From: Gnetum montanum
Taxonomy: Eukaryota > Streptophyta > Gnetopsida > Gnetales > Gnetaceae
Assembly (NCBI GenBank): GCA_015680685.1
Contig: MNCI01018878.1
Coordinates: 40,139 to 104,138 of the forward strand
Direction: 5' to 3'
Length of the DNA stretch: 64,000 bases
Position 1 is the first letter of the stretch. Each line of letters starts with the position of its first letter. The position numbers and the translations under genes are program-made. The notes under the pieces were generated by a model. That model had not been told where the DNA came from and ran no database searches. It saw only the letters and a list, made by a program, of their open reading frames with translations. Positions 21,371-32,462 of this stretch are shown one piece after another.

Positions 21371-22982
21371 ACATCAATGGGAAGAAGTTGAGCACTTTTA
21401 CAGAATTCAAATAGATGTTCATTATTTCAGATCTCTCCCTTACAATTCAATCCTGGGGAAGATGGCCACCTATGCTGATCCTTGGAGGCCCTCAGTTCTT
21501 TTTAGTTTTTGTTTTACATATTTTTTTTTTACAAATTTCTTTAACTTTTCTTGTTTTTATTTTACAACATCGTTATACTTTTCCATTTTTTTGCGTGTGT
21601 GTGTGATCCACCTTGTAAGTTCATCACCTAATAAGTGTTCTTCACAATGGTATGAACTATTTTTCATTGATTGATAATGTTTGGTTTTTTACATTTAAGT
21701 TGCGATGTTGACACTAAGGTATGTTCTTTTGATATGGCAAGAAATGAGTCCACTTCATCCATCCATCCCACAAATTCTATGGTCTCTCTTAGCTTGGAAA
21801 TGTATAGTCCTCTTCCTAATAAGAACTTTAACAAATTGGTGACTGGGTACTTCTCAAACTAAGGAAGGACTCAAGGTTTGAAAAGGGTGTGACTTCAAGG
21901 AAAGAGTATGCATTTGTGTTGGCCATTCTCTTGGGTGCTTGGATGTTTTCTTCTTGAGTTTTCTTGCCGTTCCAATGTTACCCAATTATCGGAAGCTGAG
22001 ACAATAAAAGTAAAAAGTCTTTGCATGGTGTGGTTCTCACGCACAAAAATACAAAACACAAAAAGCAAAAAAAAGAAAAAAAGAAAAAAAGAAAGTGAGA
22101 ATTCAAAGAACACCCCTTAGATGAAATAAATTGGGCTACAAGCACTGGTTATGGAACCAAAAGTGTTCCCTCTAACTACGGCCCTTCTCGCTTTCCATTC
22201 TCTCTATTGTTTCGTCAGAATGGTGGTGGCTTTTGGAGATGCATTCTTGTTATTCAAGTGGATGGTTTGGCCAAGTGTGTTGATGCGAAGTCATTGGATG
22301 TGGTTGGTTTGAGGCTAGAGTTGGAATGAGATTTGCCAAGTCACATTAATCATAAAACACATAAGGGGCTGTACACCACCTTCTTCTTGGATTCCATTCC
22401 ATCCTTTTCTCTTCACCCTTCTCTCCACTATTCACCTCATTGTCGGTTGTATCATTAGTGTATATTTTGGTAGATGCATTGTTTTATTTTTGGTAAATTC
22501 TTACAGTTAAGACTTTAACTCTTGTTCCAAAGGACATTCTCAAAGCCTACGAACTCTTTGAATGTGAATTTGTCAGGGCACTAAGGGCATGAGCCTACTT
22601 TGGGGAGGACCCACTGACATTCCTATTTGGTGCAGCAGTTAAATTCTTTCCCTTAACATTTTGCAATTAATTTTATTTTGTTCATTTTCATCTTGACATC
22701 CATTTCATCTATGTCTTAGTTATCTCTTTTTCTCCATCTTCTTTTTCCTATTTTTTCTCCTTTCTATTGTTATCAGAGGTTCGCGATTAGTCATGGGGGT
22801 ACGGGGCCCAATTTTTTCGATTTTCTCCTAACCCCTACACCTTTGGTAGTCATCATTTATATATTCCCAGATCCATAATTAGAAATACCACAACCCAGCC
22901 AATGGACTTACATCGAAGCAAGGTATTTCCCACATTGAAATTTATTTACCCTTGCTAATATACGATTGTGTTGTGTGTGCAA
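21371..22982 (+). other. LE5 3' noncoding region with internal polypurine motif
   Basis: No supported coding sequence; open frames at 21415-22120 come from T-rich and A-rich runs. GGGGAGGACCCACTGACATT (22601-22620) is shared with LE7. The motif GATTAGTCATGGGGGTACGGGGCCC (22785-22809) repeats the terminal polypurine tract sequence TTTAGTCATGGGGGTA found at 23341. Confidence 0.7.
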
Positions 22983-23183
22983 ATGGCGATCATGCAATAA
23001 CAGACCAAATTTGGAAGGAACACTTGGAATGAAGCAGTACTGGAAGTAGCTATGTAAGGAGCAAGACCGATGATGCGCTTACGGATGGACAATGAAAGAC
23101 ACAATCTGGGCATTGGCAGTAGCAAGACTTCTTCTCTCTTCTTCTCTCTCCTCTTTTCTCTCAAGCTGCCAAATGTGGCCTAA
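22983..23183 (+). pseudogene. LE5 env-position short ORF relic
   Basis: ATGGCGATCATGCAATAA sits where LE4 and LE8 have ATGGCTCC/ATGGCACC. The next roughly 200 bases are conserved with LE7 (29360-29561, minus), which argues for a shared ancestral sequence. Which frame was coding is unclear: an alternative frame runs through CVVCANGDHAITDQIWKE with stops. The central domain seen in LE8 is absent. I do not assign a function. Confidence 0.35.
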
Positions 23184-23340
23184 TGTCAATGTAATAAGGT
23201 GTTCACCCTTGTTCCCATGAACACCAGTCTGTTGTGTCTTGTAATGATGATCCGTTCACATGTCATCCCATTAGTTCCATTCCCTTAATAATCCCATTCT
23301 TACCTGATATCATTGTAATGAACTCAAGGATGAGTTTTCA

Positions 23341-23356
23341 TTTAGTCATGGGGGTA
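23341..23356 (+). promoter_or_regulatory. LE5 terminal polypurine tract
   Basis: TTTAGTCATGGGGGTA directly precedes the 3' LTR. Confidence 0.85.
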
Positions 23357-24365
23357 TGATGGGATGCAATATTGCATGAGCTACGATATCATGTATGTGA
23401 TATCACGGTCCGTCGCCATATCTGTAAATAAGAGGTGGCACTCCCCTTATTCATCATCCTAGGCTAGAAGTAGAGAAACTCTAGTAGATTGATCACTCCA
23501 GAGATAGAATATTTTCCATGTGCTTGCAGTAGGAGTCCCTAAGTGAACGGATCTTTATTCGAGCAACATTGTACCTGAACGCAAGTTGTGTACGGTAATA
23601 AAGATGAGCTTTGTGGATAAACCTTGTAGTGCATGCAATAGGATTTTATTACTTGTGATTTCTTACATGTTATTTATTACCTACAGTAGCGCGGTATGAG
23701 TACGACTTGATTACGAGCATCTAAGTGTGACTGCTTGGTAACCCAGTGGCATATCTAAGATCTACGCTTGGTAATCCTAGTGGTAGTCGTGCACCAGGAT
23801 GTGTACAATTAGTCAAGGAATTGGTTGCTCATCGTGATTAGATTCTCTCACCCTTATCTCCTAGTAACGCGGGATAAGTACAACTTGATTACGAGCATTT
23901 ATGGATGTATATGGATAGTCAAGGAACGAATGCTTATCACGCTTAGGTTAGTTAAGTGCCTTAGTATGACCACTTTGAGCACGTGCATTATGCGTGGTGA
24001 TCCCAGTAATGATTAGCATTTGGTAGCCATGGTTGCATAGTTCAGGGTGTGTATGGTAAGTGGGAATGGATGCTGATGCTAGGTAATTTAGACTTAGTGC
24101 ATTATTTAGAGTTATCCTTAGTTTCTCAACCCTTCCCTCGTAGCACAGAAGATATAAAAACATAAAAGACCATAAAAATCATATACCTCAAACTTGCTTA
24201 ACCATACAATGTGAGACATACAAGTAAGTCTGGGAAGACAATGAATAATTAACCCTAAGTGTTCCATGGGGCATGTAGCCATTTAGTTTGCGGAGTTCAA
24301 CTAGATCGTGCATGAAAATGCTCATATTCGTATGGTTGAGTGTAGGGGTATCTCGCCACTCATCA
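23357..24365 (+). repeat. LE5 3' LTR (1009 bp)
   Basis: Same ends as the 5' LTR but about 80 bp shorter. Nearly all of the loss is in the GATATC array, which keeps only three or four units (23362-23410). The AGTAT target duplication follows at 24366-24370. Confidence 0.95.
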
Positions 24366-25070
24366 AGTATAGATTAAGGCCTTCAAAACATGAGAAATAT
24401 CAACTTGATGGATCAGGCACAGACTTGTAGGATATGTTCTACAACCACATTTTGCACTAGTTTTCTAATTTGATTTGTAACGAATTAACTCCTTACTCTC
24501 GATGCTCTACATTAGGGAAGAATTGGTTGTGGGCTCTTAGTTACCTACACAACTTTGAAAGTCTTAAGTTTAGTCAATGCAAAGATGATCCAAAAGTCCT
24601 TCAATAGATGCAAACTTTCAATTAAATAGGCAATGCACATCTTGATTTCTTTATGGTTAATTCTACCATGATTGCTACCTAATTTTTGACAAATTATGCC
24701 ACTTTTTGAATGCTTTTGATGCCCAAAATTTGCAATGTATGATGCCAAAGTATAGATAATTTTTTTTTGACTTTTTGAGCATGAAATACCAATGTATTTG
24801 GCACTTTCACCACCTAAAAAGTACAACCCATGAACCACCAACGTTATTTGGCTTTTCTTGCTAACTTTGATGGCATGTTTTGGCTATTTTCATGGCCCAA
24901 ATCCCAAAGTAAATTCCACCAATGTTTTTAGCGTTTTGCTGCCAGTTTTGCCAATGTATTTGGGTTTTATTACCAAATTTTGATAACATATTTACATTCT
25001 TGACTTCATACCTTAGCATAAAAATGAAATTTCAACATTGTGGGCTATAAATTCCATCTTACATATCAAG
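24366..25070. other. Spacer between LE5 and LE6
   Basis: It starts with the AGTAT target duplication, so it is the continuation of 15728-16922. AT-rich with recurring words such as CCAATGTATTTGG and GCCAATGT. No gene seen: the minus open frame 24545-24841 has no recognisable features. Confidence 0.5.
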
Positions 25071-26001
25071 TGATGAGCAACAGGTACCCCCTATGCTGAA
25101 CCATATGAATCACAAGCGTTCATGTGTAATCTGGTCGAATTACGTGGATGGAACTAGTGTGGCATCTAGATTGTTAAGCATTGATCATAGGTCATTATCT
25201 TTTCACTTGGACTAGTGGCAGCTTTTTGATGTATGGTTTAGTCCAAAGTGAGACTTATGATTATGATGTTGTTGGGGTCTTAAATGAACCTTAACAATAA
25301 CATAGAAACTAATTATTTAATCTAATTAATAATAAGAAGATAAATTCTAAGTTAGCCTAAGGGTGATGAGTGTCTATTTCCAACTTACCATACATGTATT
25401 TAACTCATGTACCCATTATTGGAATTACCAAGTGTTATGCTATTAGGCAAACCATGCAATAACATTGATGGGATTACCAAGTGAATACATGTTTATGCTC
25501 AAAACTAGTTGCACTCATTCTACTAATTGATTAATATACATGAAAATGTAAATATTAACTAAGTACATCAAAAGTAAATCTATTCTAAGTCAAAGTGTTG
25601 TAATGAATATGAATCAATCTTGATCTTATTTCTATTCATGGAATGTGTCTAGGTACAATGCCACTCAAATAAGACTCTATACAATTGACTCAAATCCATA
25701 TTCCAGGCATTCACTCACTATTTTTTAAGATTATGAAATAAAATCATAAGAGTTCGACTACACTATTAACTAAATGGTGCTAAATACTTGGTAGGTGCTT
25801 GCTTATTTATAGGCAAATACAAGCATTGCATCAATGGGGATGCATTAACACATTTAGTTGTGTTGATAGAGATGTGTCGATGAGGATACATCAACACATC
25901 TAAGATGTGTTTCCTATTAATGCATCAATATGTTCTAGGATGAAGAGGCTTTGTCGACGAAGATGTGTCTACGAAGTTTATTGACATATTAGGTCTCATC
26001 A
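25071..26001 (-). repeat. LE6 3' LTR (931 bp), divergent subfamily
   Basis: Low end TGATGAGCAACAGGTACCCCC, high end GGTCTCATCA (minus: TGATGAGACC). It lacks the GATATC array. Instead it has TGTTGAT...ATCAACA and the palindrome ACACATCT-A-AGATGTGT (25894-25910). CTTGGTAATYCCA-type U5 words are present in inverse form. The polypurine tract lies at 26002-26018, so this is a 3' LTR on the minus strand. Confidence 0.85.
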
Positions 26002-26832
26002 TACCCCTACGACTAAATAAGAACTCATCCTTGAGTGATATATAAATGGACAAAGTTTCATTACAAAAATTGTAGGGTGACCAAGATTAGATTGGAAACC
26101 ATTATAAAATTGGAATGCTACATTACACAATTTTATTCGGGTGGATGTATTATAAAATTACAAAGAAAATGGATAGATACTAAAGTTTAAAAAATTGCAA
26201 AGGTCTTCAAAATTCCATTGAAGATGGATTGTCTTGTTGTTGCTAATAGTGGTAGAATTTTTGACCCTGATTATTATGTTGATGCTTTTCTTTTATGCTA
26301 AACATTCTTGAAGAATGGACTAAAACTCTCCTCATCATCCCATGGGTTTAGCAAACATGTGATGTTGGATCTTTAATCATTGTATATGCTACTATTTGTC
26401 AATGGGCATATCCTCATTTGTCCTTCTCTTGGCCTCTTTTCCTTACCTTGCAAAAGACCTTCAACCTTAGGCTTTTCTTTTAGCATCACTTGCAATCACC
26501 AAAGGATCAACATAAGTTTTGGTAAATTTTAGTTAATAATTAACCCTTTTTGGATCCCTAGTTAGCTCAAAATTTTAAAAACATTTTAGTATTTAGGCTT
26601 AAGGTGATTTTGTAATAATGCTCACTAAGGCTTTAAGGTAACTAAAATCATCAAGTTGTTCACATTATTTTGATTATTATTTTTATTAGTTAACATAATG
26701 TTTGAAAATGGGGAGTTAGGAAAATTTCAAAAATTACATCCTTAACCCCTCCTTCCTACAGTAAATAAGCATAACTCTGAAAGCACATAAGTTTTTGAAT
26801 AATTAAAACCAAATCTTTGGTCCACAAGATGG
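26002..26832 (-). mobile_element. LE6 interior remnant (3' end)
   Basis: It begins next to the LTR with the inverse of TATTTAGTCGTAGGGGTA (polypurine tract) and continues as AT-rich sequence with no recognisable protein. It ends where LE7 gag sequence starts at about 26833. I see no further LE6 coding region. Confidence 0.6.
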
Positions 26833-28031
26833 CTAAGAAATTTTGAGTTCTAAGGACTGGTACCAACTCTCTGCTTCTTTAATGAGTGTCCTTGGGAACA
26901 ACTTAAGTTTTTGCCACTCATTTTCTATATTCTGCAAGGCACAAGCATCATGGAATGCTTGTAAATGATGTTGCAGATCTGAGTTGTATCCCCCTTCAAA
27001 ACATGGGATATTTTTCATGTTTAAACATTTGATCCGACTATCCTTTTGGTGCCTTGTTGAAATCCTAACAGTCTTCGTTATGTCAAGCATACTTCAGGTT
27101 GCAAGTAGGGGCTCATCATGATCATCTCTTTCATGATGCCTGTGATGTATGCGTTGTTCCCTACTCTCCCTACGTCCTTGCCCTTGTCCTCTCTCTTGAC
27201 GTTCCTGTCAAGGTCTCTCATCTTTCCTACCCGTATCCTCATCGTTATCTTCATGGTGGTTGCGCCTAGATGTGGAAGGAGAGGGTGAGTGGTGAGATGA
27301 AGNCCGTTATCTTCATGGTGGTTGCGCCCAGATGTGGAAGGAGAGGGTGAGTGGTGAGATGAAGGAGAAGAGGAAGGAGAATCATTTCCATGACAATGTT
27401 CCTTGCCTTCTCTTCGGCTGCTTCAGCCCCAATTGTTATGACGATCTAAGTGCCTGTCCTTAGTATGAGTTGTTGTTCCTTTTGTGAATAGTTGACGTTC
27501 ACGGGGATTAGAACTAGTGTTATGTATCGTTGATCATAGGTTCTGATGCCTTACCTCCTTACCATCATTAAGAGGGGGAACATAGTGTGTTAGAGAACCT
27601 GTTATAAGGGGTTCCTCATCTCCTATTTCGCAAAGGATGTGTGGGGCTTTGTCCTTCAGTAGTGTATGTTGGCTCTCCTACCTTAAGTCCCTAATACATT
27701 GTGCGTCTATGGGATGGTAATCCCTCATATCACAGTCTTCCGTAATGTATTCAGCAAATAATTATGTCATGCTAATCTATGCTAGAGCATGGAAGAGCAT
27801 GTTAGGGACTGATCGATCTGGGGGTAACACGATGTTACCTTGCAAATCTCTTCATTGCAGCTATTTGTCTTGATGGAGGATAAAGGTAAAGTTTGGAATA
27901 TACTCATCAGGATGAGTATAGACTATCTTGTATTGTTTAGAACTTGGCTGATTTTGGTTATGTGTTGTATGTTGCCGACTATCTCTAGTATTAGTCCTAG
28001 GCAGTGAATTACTTTTGTGAGAAGAAGACAT
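26833..28031 (-). pseudogene. gag: LE7 gag, 5' part
   Basis: Start at 28031 (MSSSHKSNSLPRTNTRDSRQ), nearly identical to LE5 gag. It reads, with stops, through PNFTFILHQDK and MRDYHPIDAQC to the open frame 26833-27090 (DITKTVRISTRHQKDSRIKC ... ACALQNIENEWQKLKLFPRT). It ends abruptly at LELKIS where LE5 continues into the capsid core. A 60-bp duplication around one N (27303) lies inside the Ser/His-rich linker. Here the WQKLKLFP tryptophan, lost to a stop in LE2 and LE8, is intact. Confidence 0.85.
27243..27364. repeat. 60-bp duplication around a single N
   Basis: 27243-27302 and 27305-27364 match with one difference and flank the N at 27303. Probable assembly join, not biology. Confidence 0.88.
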
Positions 28032-28154
28032 TTTTATCGATGTGCTATTTCACCATTATATAATTCTTGTTAATTAATTAACCTGAAGGTTCATTTAGGC
28101 TCCCAATGATGTGAGTGATATCCTTTATGTTCTATTTGACGCACAAACACTTAG

Positions 28155-28172
28155 TCCTTGGTAACGACGCCA
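28155..28172 (-). promoter_or_regulatory. LE7 primer-binding site (tRNA-Asp)
   Basis: Minus strand TGGCGTCGTTACCAAGGA, a decayed tRNA-Asp complement, one base from the LTR. Confidence 0.88.
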
Positions 28173-28173
28173 A

Positions 28174-29166
28174 TGATGAGTGGCAAGATACCTCTACACT
28201 CAACCATACGAATATGAGCATAGCATGCACGATCCGGTAGAACTCCACAGACTAAATGCCTACACGCCCCATGGAACACTTAGGGTTAATTATTCGTTGT
28301 CTTCCCATACTTACTTGTAGTTGTCATGGTGTATGGTTAACCAAGTCTGAGGTATATGATTTTTATGGTATTTTATGTGTTATGTCTTCTATGCTACAAG
28401 GGAAGGGTTGAGAAACTATGTACTAATTCTAACTAATGAACTAAGTCTAAATTACCTAGCATCAGCATTCGTTCCCACTTACCGTACACACCCTGAACCT
28501 ATGCAACCATGGCTACCAAACACTAATAGTTACTGAGATCACCATGCGTAATGCACGTGCTCGAAGTGGTCATACTGAGGCACTTAACTAGCCTAAGTGT
28601 GATGAGAATCCGTTCCTTGATTAGCCGTACACATTCGTAAATGCTCGTAATCAAGTTGTACTCATTCCACGTTACTAGGAGATAAGGGTGAGAGAGAATC
28701 TAATCGTGATGAGCATCCGTTCCTTGATTATCCGTACACATCGTTAAATGCTCGTAATCAAGTCGTACTCATTCTGCGCTACTGCATGTAATAAATAACA
28801 TGTAATAAAATCCTATTCCATGCATTGCAAGGTTTCTCCAAGAAGCTCGTCTTTATTTTCGTACACAACTTGCATTTAGGTACAATGTTGCTCGAATAAA
28901 GATCCGTTCACTTTTAGGACTCCTACTGCGGGCACATGGAAAATATTCTATCTCTAGAGTGATCAATCTGCCAGAGTTTTTCTACTTCTAGCCTAGGATG
29001 ATGAAACAAGGGAGAGTTGCCTCTTATTTATAGATATGATGGCGCACCGTGATATTGCGTATGTGATATCGTAGGGGAAGATGTGATATCGCGTACACGA
29101 TACCGTGAGGGATGCGATATTGCAACTGCCGCGATATCACGACCCATGCGATATCACGTCCCATCA
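28174..29166 (-). repeat. LE7 LTR (993 bp)
   Basis: Minus-strand start TGATGGGACGTGATATCGC at 29166 and end at TGATGAGTGGCAAGATACC (28174). GATATC array 29040-29160. It is flanked on one side by a PBS and gag and on the other by a polypurine tract (inverse of TTTAGTCATGGGGGTA at 29167-29182). It therefore serves as 5' LTR to one side and 3' LTR to the other. Confidence 0.93.
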
Positions 29167-29182
29167 TACCCCCATGACTAAA

Positions 29183-30215
29183 TGAAAACTCGTCCTCAAG
29201 TTCATTACAATAATATCAGGAAGGTATGGGATTATTGACTCAAATGGATTTAATGGGATGACATGTGAATGGATCATCATTACAAGACACAATAGACTGG
29301 TGTTCATGACAACAAGGGTGAACACCTTATTACATTGACATCAAACCTCATTTGGTAGCTTGAGAGAGAAGAGGAGAGGGAAGAGGATAGAAGAAGAGAG
29401 AAGACGTCTTGTTGCTGCCAATGCCAACATTGTGCCTTTCGTTGTCCATCTGTAAGTGCATCATTGATCTTGCTCCTTGCATAGCTACTTTCAACACTAC
29501 TCCATTCCAAGGGCTCCTTCCAGATCTGGTCCATTATTGCATGATTGCCATATGCACACACAACACAGTCGTATATTAGCAAGGGTAAATGAATTTCAAT
29601 GTGGCAATACCTTGCTTTGGTGTAAGTCCATTGGCTGAGTTGTGGTATGGCTGATTACGGATTTGGAGATGTAGAAATGATGACTACCAAGGTGTAGGGG
29701 TTAGGAGAAAATCGAAAAAAGTGGGCCCCGTACCCCCATGACTAATCACGAACCTCTGGTAGTGAGAGAATGGAGAAAGAATAAAAACAAGAAGATGGAG
29801 AAAAAGAGACAAATAGGACATCGATAAAATAGATGTCAAGATGGAAATGAACAAAATAAAATTAATTGCAAAATGTTAAGGGAAAGAATTTAACTGATGC
29901 ACCAAATAGGAATGTCAGTGGGTCCTCCCCAAAGTAGGCTCATGCCCTTAATGCCCTAACAAACGCACATTCAAAGAGTCCGTAGGCTCTGGGAATATCC
30001 TTTGGAACAAGAGTTAAAGTCTTAATCGTAAGAATTTACCAAAAAGAAAACAATGTATCTACCAAAATATACACTAATGATACAATCAGCAATGAGGTCA
30101 ACAATGGAGAGAAGGGTGGAGAGAAGAGAATGGAATGGAACCCCAAGAACAAGGTGGTGTACAGCCCCTTATGTAGTTAATGATTAATGTGACTTAGTAG
30201 ATCCCATTCCAAGTC
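29183..30215 (-). other. LE7 3' region with short env-position relic
   Basis: Minus-strand counterpart of LE5 22320-23340. It contains the short ORF relic at 29304-29582, the internal polypurine motif (inverse of GATTAGTCATGGGGGTACGGGGCCC near 29720-29745), and the shared GGGGAGGACCCACTGACATT motif. No enzyme domain. Confidence 0.75.
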
Positions 30216-31013
30216 NNNNNNNNNNNNNNNNNNNNNNNNNNNNNNNNNNNNNNNNNNNNNNNNNNNNNNNNNNNNNNNNNNNNNNNNNNNNNNNNNNNNN
30301 NNNNNNNNNNNNNNNNNNNNNNNNNNNNNNNNNNNNNNNNNNNNNNNNNNNNNNNNNNNNNNNNNNNNNNNNNNNNNNNNNNNNNNNNNNNNNNNNNNNN
30401 NNNNNNNNNNNNNNNNNNNNNNNNNNNNNNNNNNNNNNNNNNNNNNNNNNNNNNNNNNNNNNNNNNNNNNNNNNNNNNNNNNNNNNNNNNNNNNNNNNNN
30501 NNNNNNNNNNNNNNNNNNNNNNNNNNNNNNNNNNNNNNNNNNNNNNNNNNNNNNNNNNNNNNNNNNNNNNNNNNNNNNNNNNNNNNNNNNNNNNNNNNNN
30601 NNNNNNNNNNNNNNNNNNNNNNNNNNNNNNNNNNNNNNNNNNNNNNNNNNNNNNNNNNNNNNNNNNNNNNNNNNNNNNNNNNNNNNNNNNNNNNNNNNNN
30701 NNNNNNNNNNNNNNNNNNNNNNNNNNNNNNNNNNNNNNNNNNNNNNNNNNNNNNNNNNNNNNNNNNNNNNNNNNNNNNNNNNNNNNNNNNNNNNNNNNNN
30801 NNNNNNNNNNNNNNNNNNNNNNNNNNNNNNNNNNNNNNNNNNNNNNNNNNNNNNNNNNNNNNNNNNNNNNNNNNNNNNNNNNNNNNNNNNNNNNNNNNNN
30901 NNNNNNNNNNNNNNNNNNNNNNNNNNNNNNNNNNNNNNNNNNNNNNNNNNNNNNNNNNNNNNNNNNNNNNNNNNNNNNNNNNNNNNNNNNNNNNNNNNNN
31001 NNNNNNNNNNNNN
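30216..31013. other. Assembly gap (798 N)
   Basis: N run between the LE7 protease linker and its 3' region. Confidence 1.
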
Positions 31014-31645
31014 TTAGGTTGAGGGGTGGAAGTTGGAGACGCTCATGTTCTAATGTGTCTATGCCTTCATTGTTAGCATGAGTTTCCTCAGATCGTTCCG
31101 TGCATATTAGTTTGTTCTTTCTAGTAGCTGTCAACCATAGGGTGTCTACTACTGATGTGGTTGCTACATACAGACACCTTTGAATTTGTGTTTCTTGGGC
31201 ACACCGATCACATGGAAGCAATGTTGAACATTCTTCCATGTCATCACCCTCTGTGTCACTGCATGTGATGCATGGAACTTTATTCTTCTCGATCTTTCTG
31301 TAAATATTTATCTTAGATATCTACAAAGAAAGATCACGGATCCCTACGTACGCATCTACTGTACTTAGCCATGGCCTTCCCATTATAATTGGAAAGCCCC
31401 CTTCATTGTTAACTTCAATCACTAGGAAATCGGCTGGGTATGACCACCCACACACAGTGGTAATGATGTCATCCACAAATCCTAAGGGAATGGTGATGGA
31501 CTAGTCAGCCAGCTCCAGTTGGATGTTGCACTTCTTAAGTTGGGGTAGGTTCTAGGCTTGATACATTTCTCGTGATATTAAATTGACTTCGGAACCTGAG
31601 TCAAGAAGACCCTGATGTGGTGCATTCCTGACGATTTGCAAATAG
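31014..31645 (-). pseudogene. LE7 aspartic protease, truncated at its N-terminus
   Basis: The minus strand matches LE5 20735-21370: an active-site strand (LLDSGSEVNLISREMYQA-like, near 31570-31610), the LVEDIITTVCGWSYPADFLV segment, the signature IIMGRPWLSTVDA (near 31350-31390), and a linker with MEECSTLLPCDRCAQET at 31200-31239. The active-site DSGS is better preserved than in LE5. Homology stops at about 31640 (TTTGCAAAT), which is the LE7 breakpoint. Confidence 0.8.
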
Positions 31646-32460
31646 ATTAAGATGCTTAATGTATCCGTCTTAAATGCAGAAGTTAATAAATTCATAAAAA
31701 TGAAAACTATTTTGCAAAATTATGGTTCCCATGAGATCTTTAGGTTGAAGAAACAAGTAGGGCCTCCAACATTAATCAAAAGCATATTGTTTCAGATGCA
31801 TTGTGAGATATTTTTCAGAAAGGATTAATGAGTCTTTTGTTTTCTACTAAAATTAATTTCTTAAAGCATATAAAAATATCATTTGTATATCATATCATGA
31901 AATCTGAGGAGAAACATTATAAACTTTCACAAATTTTTCTACTTCTATGCCATGATCTATCTTTTACGATCATTCGGTACAAATTTTTAAAGAATCTACC
32001 ATAGGCATATGTATGTAACGGGTATCATGGATGCATTGGATGGATTGGACCTGATATACTATGATATCAGGTGAAGTGACTAGTCATTTTATGAAAAAGT
32101 AGAGAATGGAATTTGTGAGCCAAGCATAGCTGCATTAAAGTAGTACCAATAATATGGCACGAGATTTGAAATTTTACATCCAAATACATAAGAAAAATTG
32201 ATGTTGCTTTACTTGGGTAGTTAATGGGATGAATTTTTATTGAAATTAAATTCCACTGTTATTATCAGCAGTCAGGATAGCCTACTGGTAGGATTGAATT
32301 GGAAATGATCTTTAAATTTCAACAGAAACCCAAAACTTTTGACTGAACCTGTAACCTTATGCATTACAGAAGTGCTATAGAACAAGTAATTATAACCATA
32401 GAAGGATTAGGTACACAACCTCTTTGCCCCATGAAGTATTGATTTCATACTCGCATTTGA
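31646..32460. other. Non-LTR stretch, nothing recognised
   Basis: AT-rich single-copy-looking sequence without LTR motifs or a supported ORF. Confidence 0.4.
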
Positions 32461-32462
32461 CA

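Larger units (their letters stand above)
16923..24365 (+). mobile_element. LE5: non-autonomous gag-protease Athila/Tat-like element
   Basis: 7443-bp element with two LTRs, tRNA-Asp PBS, terminal polypurine tract and a perfect target duplication. The interior carries gag and protease, then passes within about 100 bp from the protease linker (about 21370) into the post-pol region (GGAAGATGGCCACCTATGCTGATCC; LE8 has GGGAGATGGCCATCTGTGCTAATTA). RT, RNase H and integrase are therefore deleted, and no N lies at this join. LE7 has the same make-up where visible, suggesting a subfamily that depended on enzymes of relatives. Confidence 0.92.
26833..31645 (-). mobile_element. LE7: permuted element (protease - 3' region - LTR - PBS - gag)
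   Basis: Reading the minus strand from 31645 downward the order is protease, linker, N gap, 3' noncoding region, polypurine tract, one LTR, PBS, gag start, gag core. That is the order across an LTR shared by two tandem copies, or a one-LTR circle opened inside the interior. Compared with LE5, the section equivalent to about 19276-20734 is missing and there are no outer LTRs. The N gap (798) is close to the roughly 950 bp that separates the same landmarks in LE5, so LE7 probably also lacks RT to integrase. Confidence 0.8.

Noticed and set aside
22040-22100. A-rich run as a poly(A) tail of a LINE or SINE
   Set aside because: It lies within the LE5 interior, is interrupted by G, and its counterparts in LE4 (12720-12755) and LE8 are part of the same noncoding region.
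26019-26832. LE6 interior as a coding region
   Set aside because: No frame shows gag, pol or env-position motifs; only the polypurine tract is recognisable.
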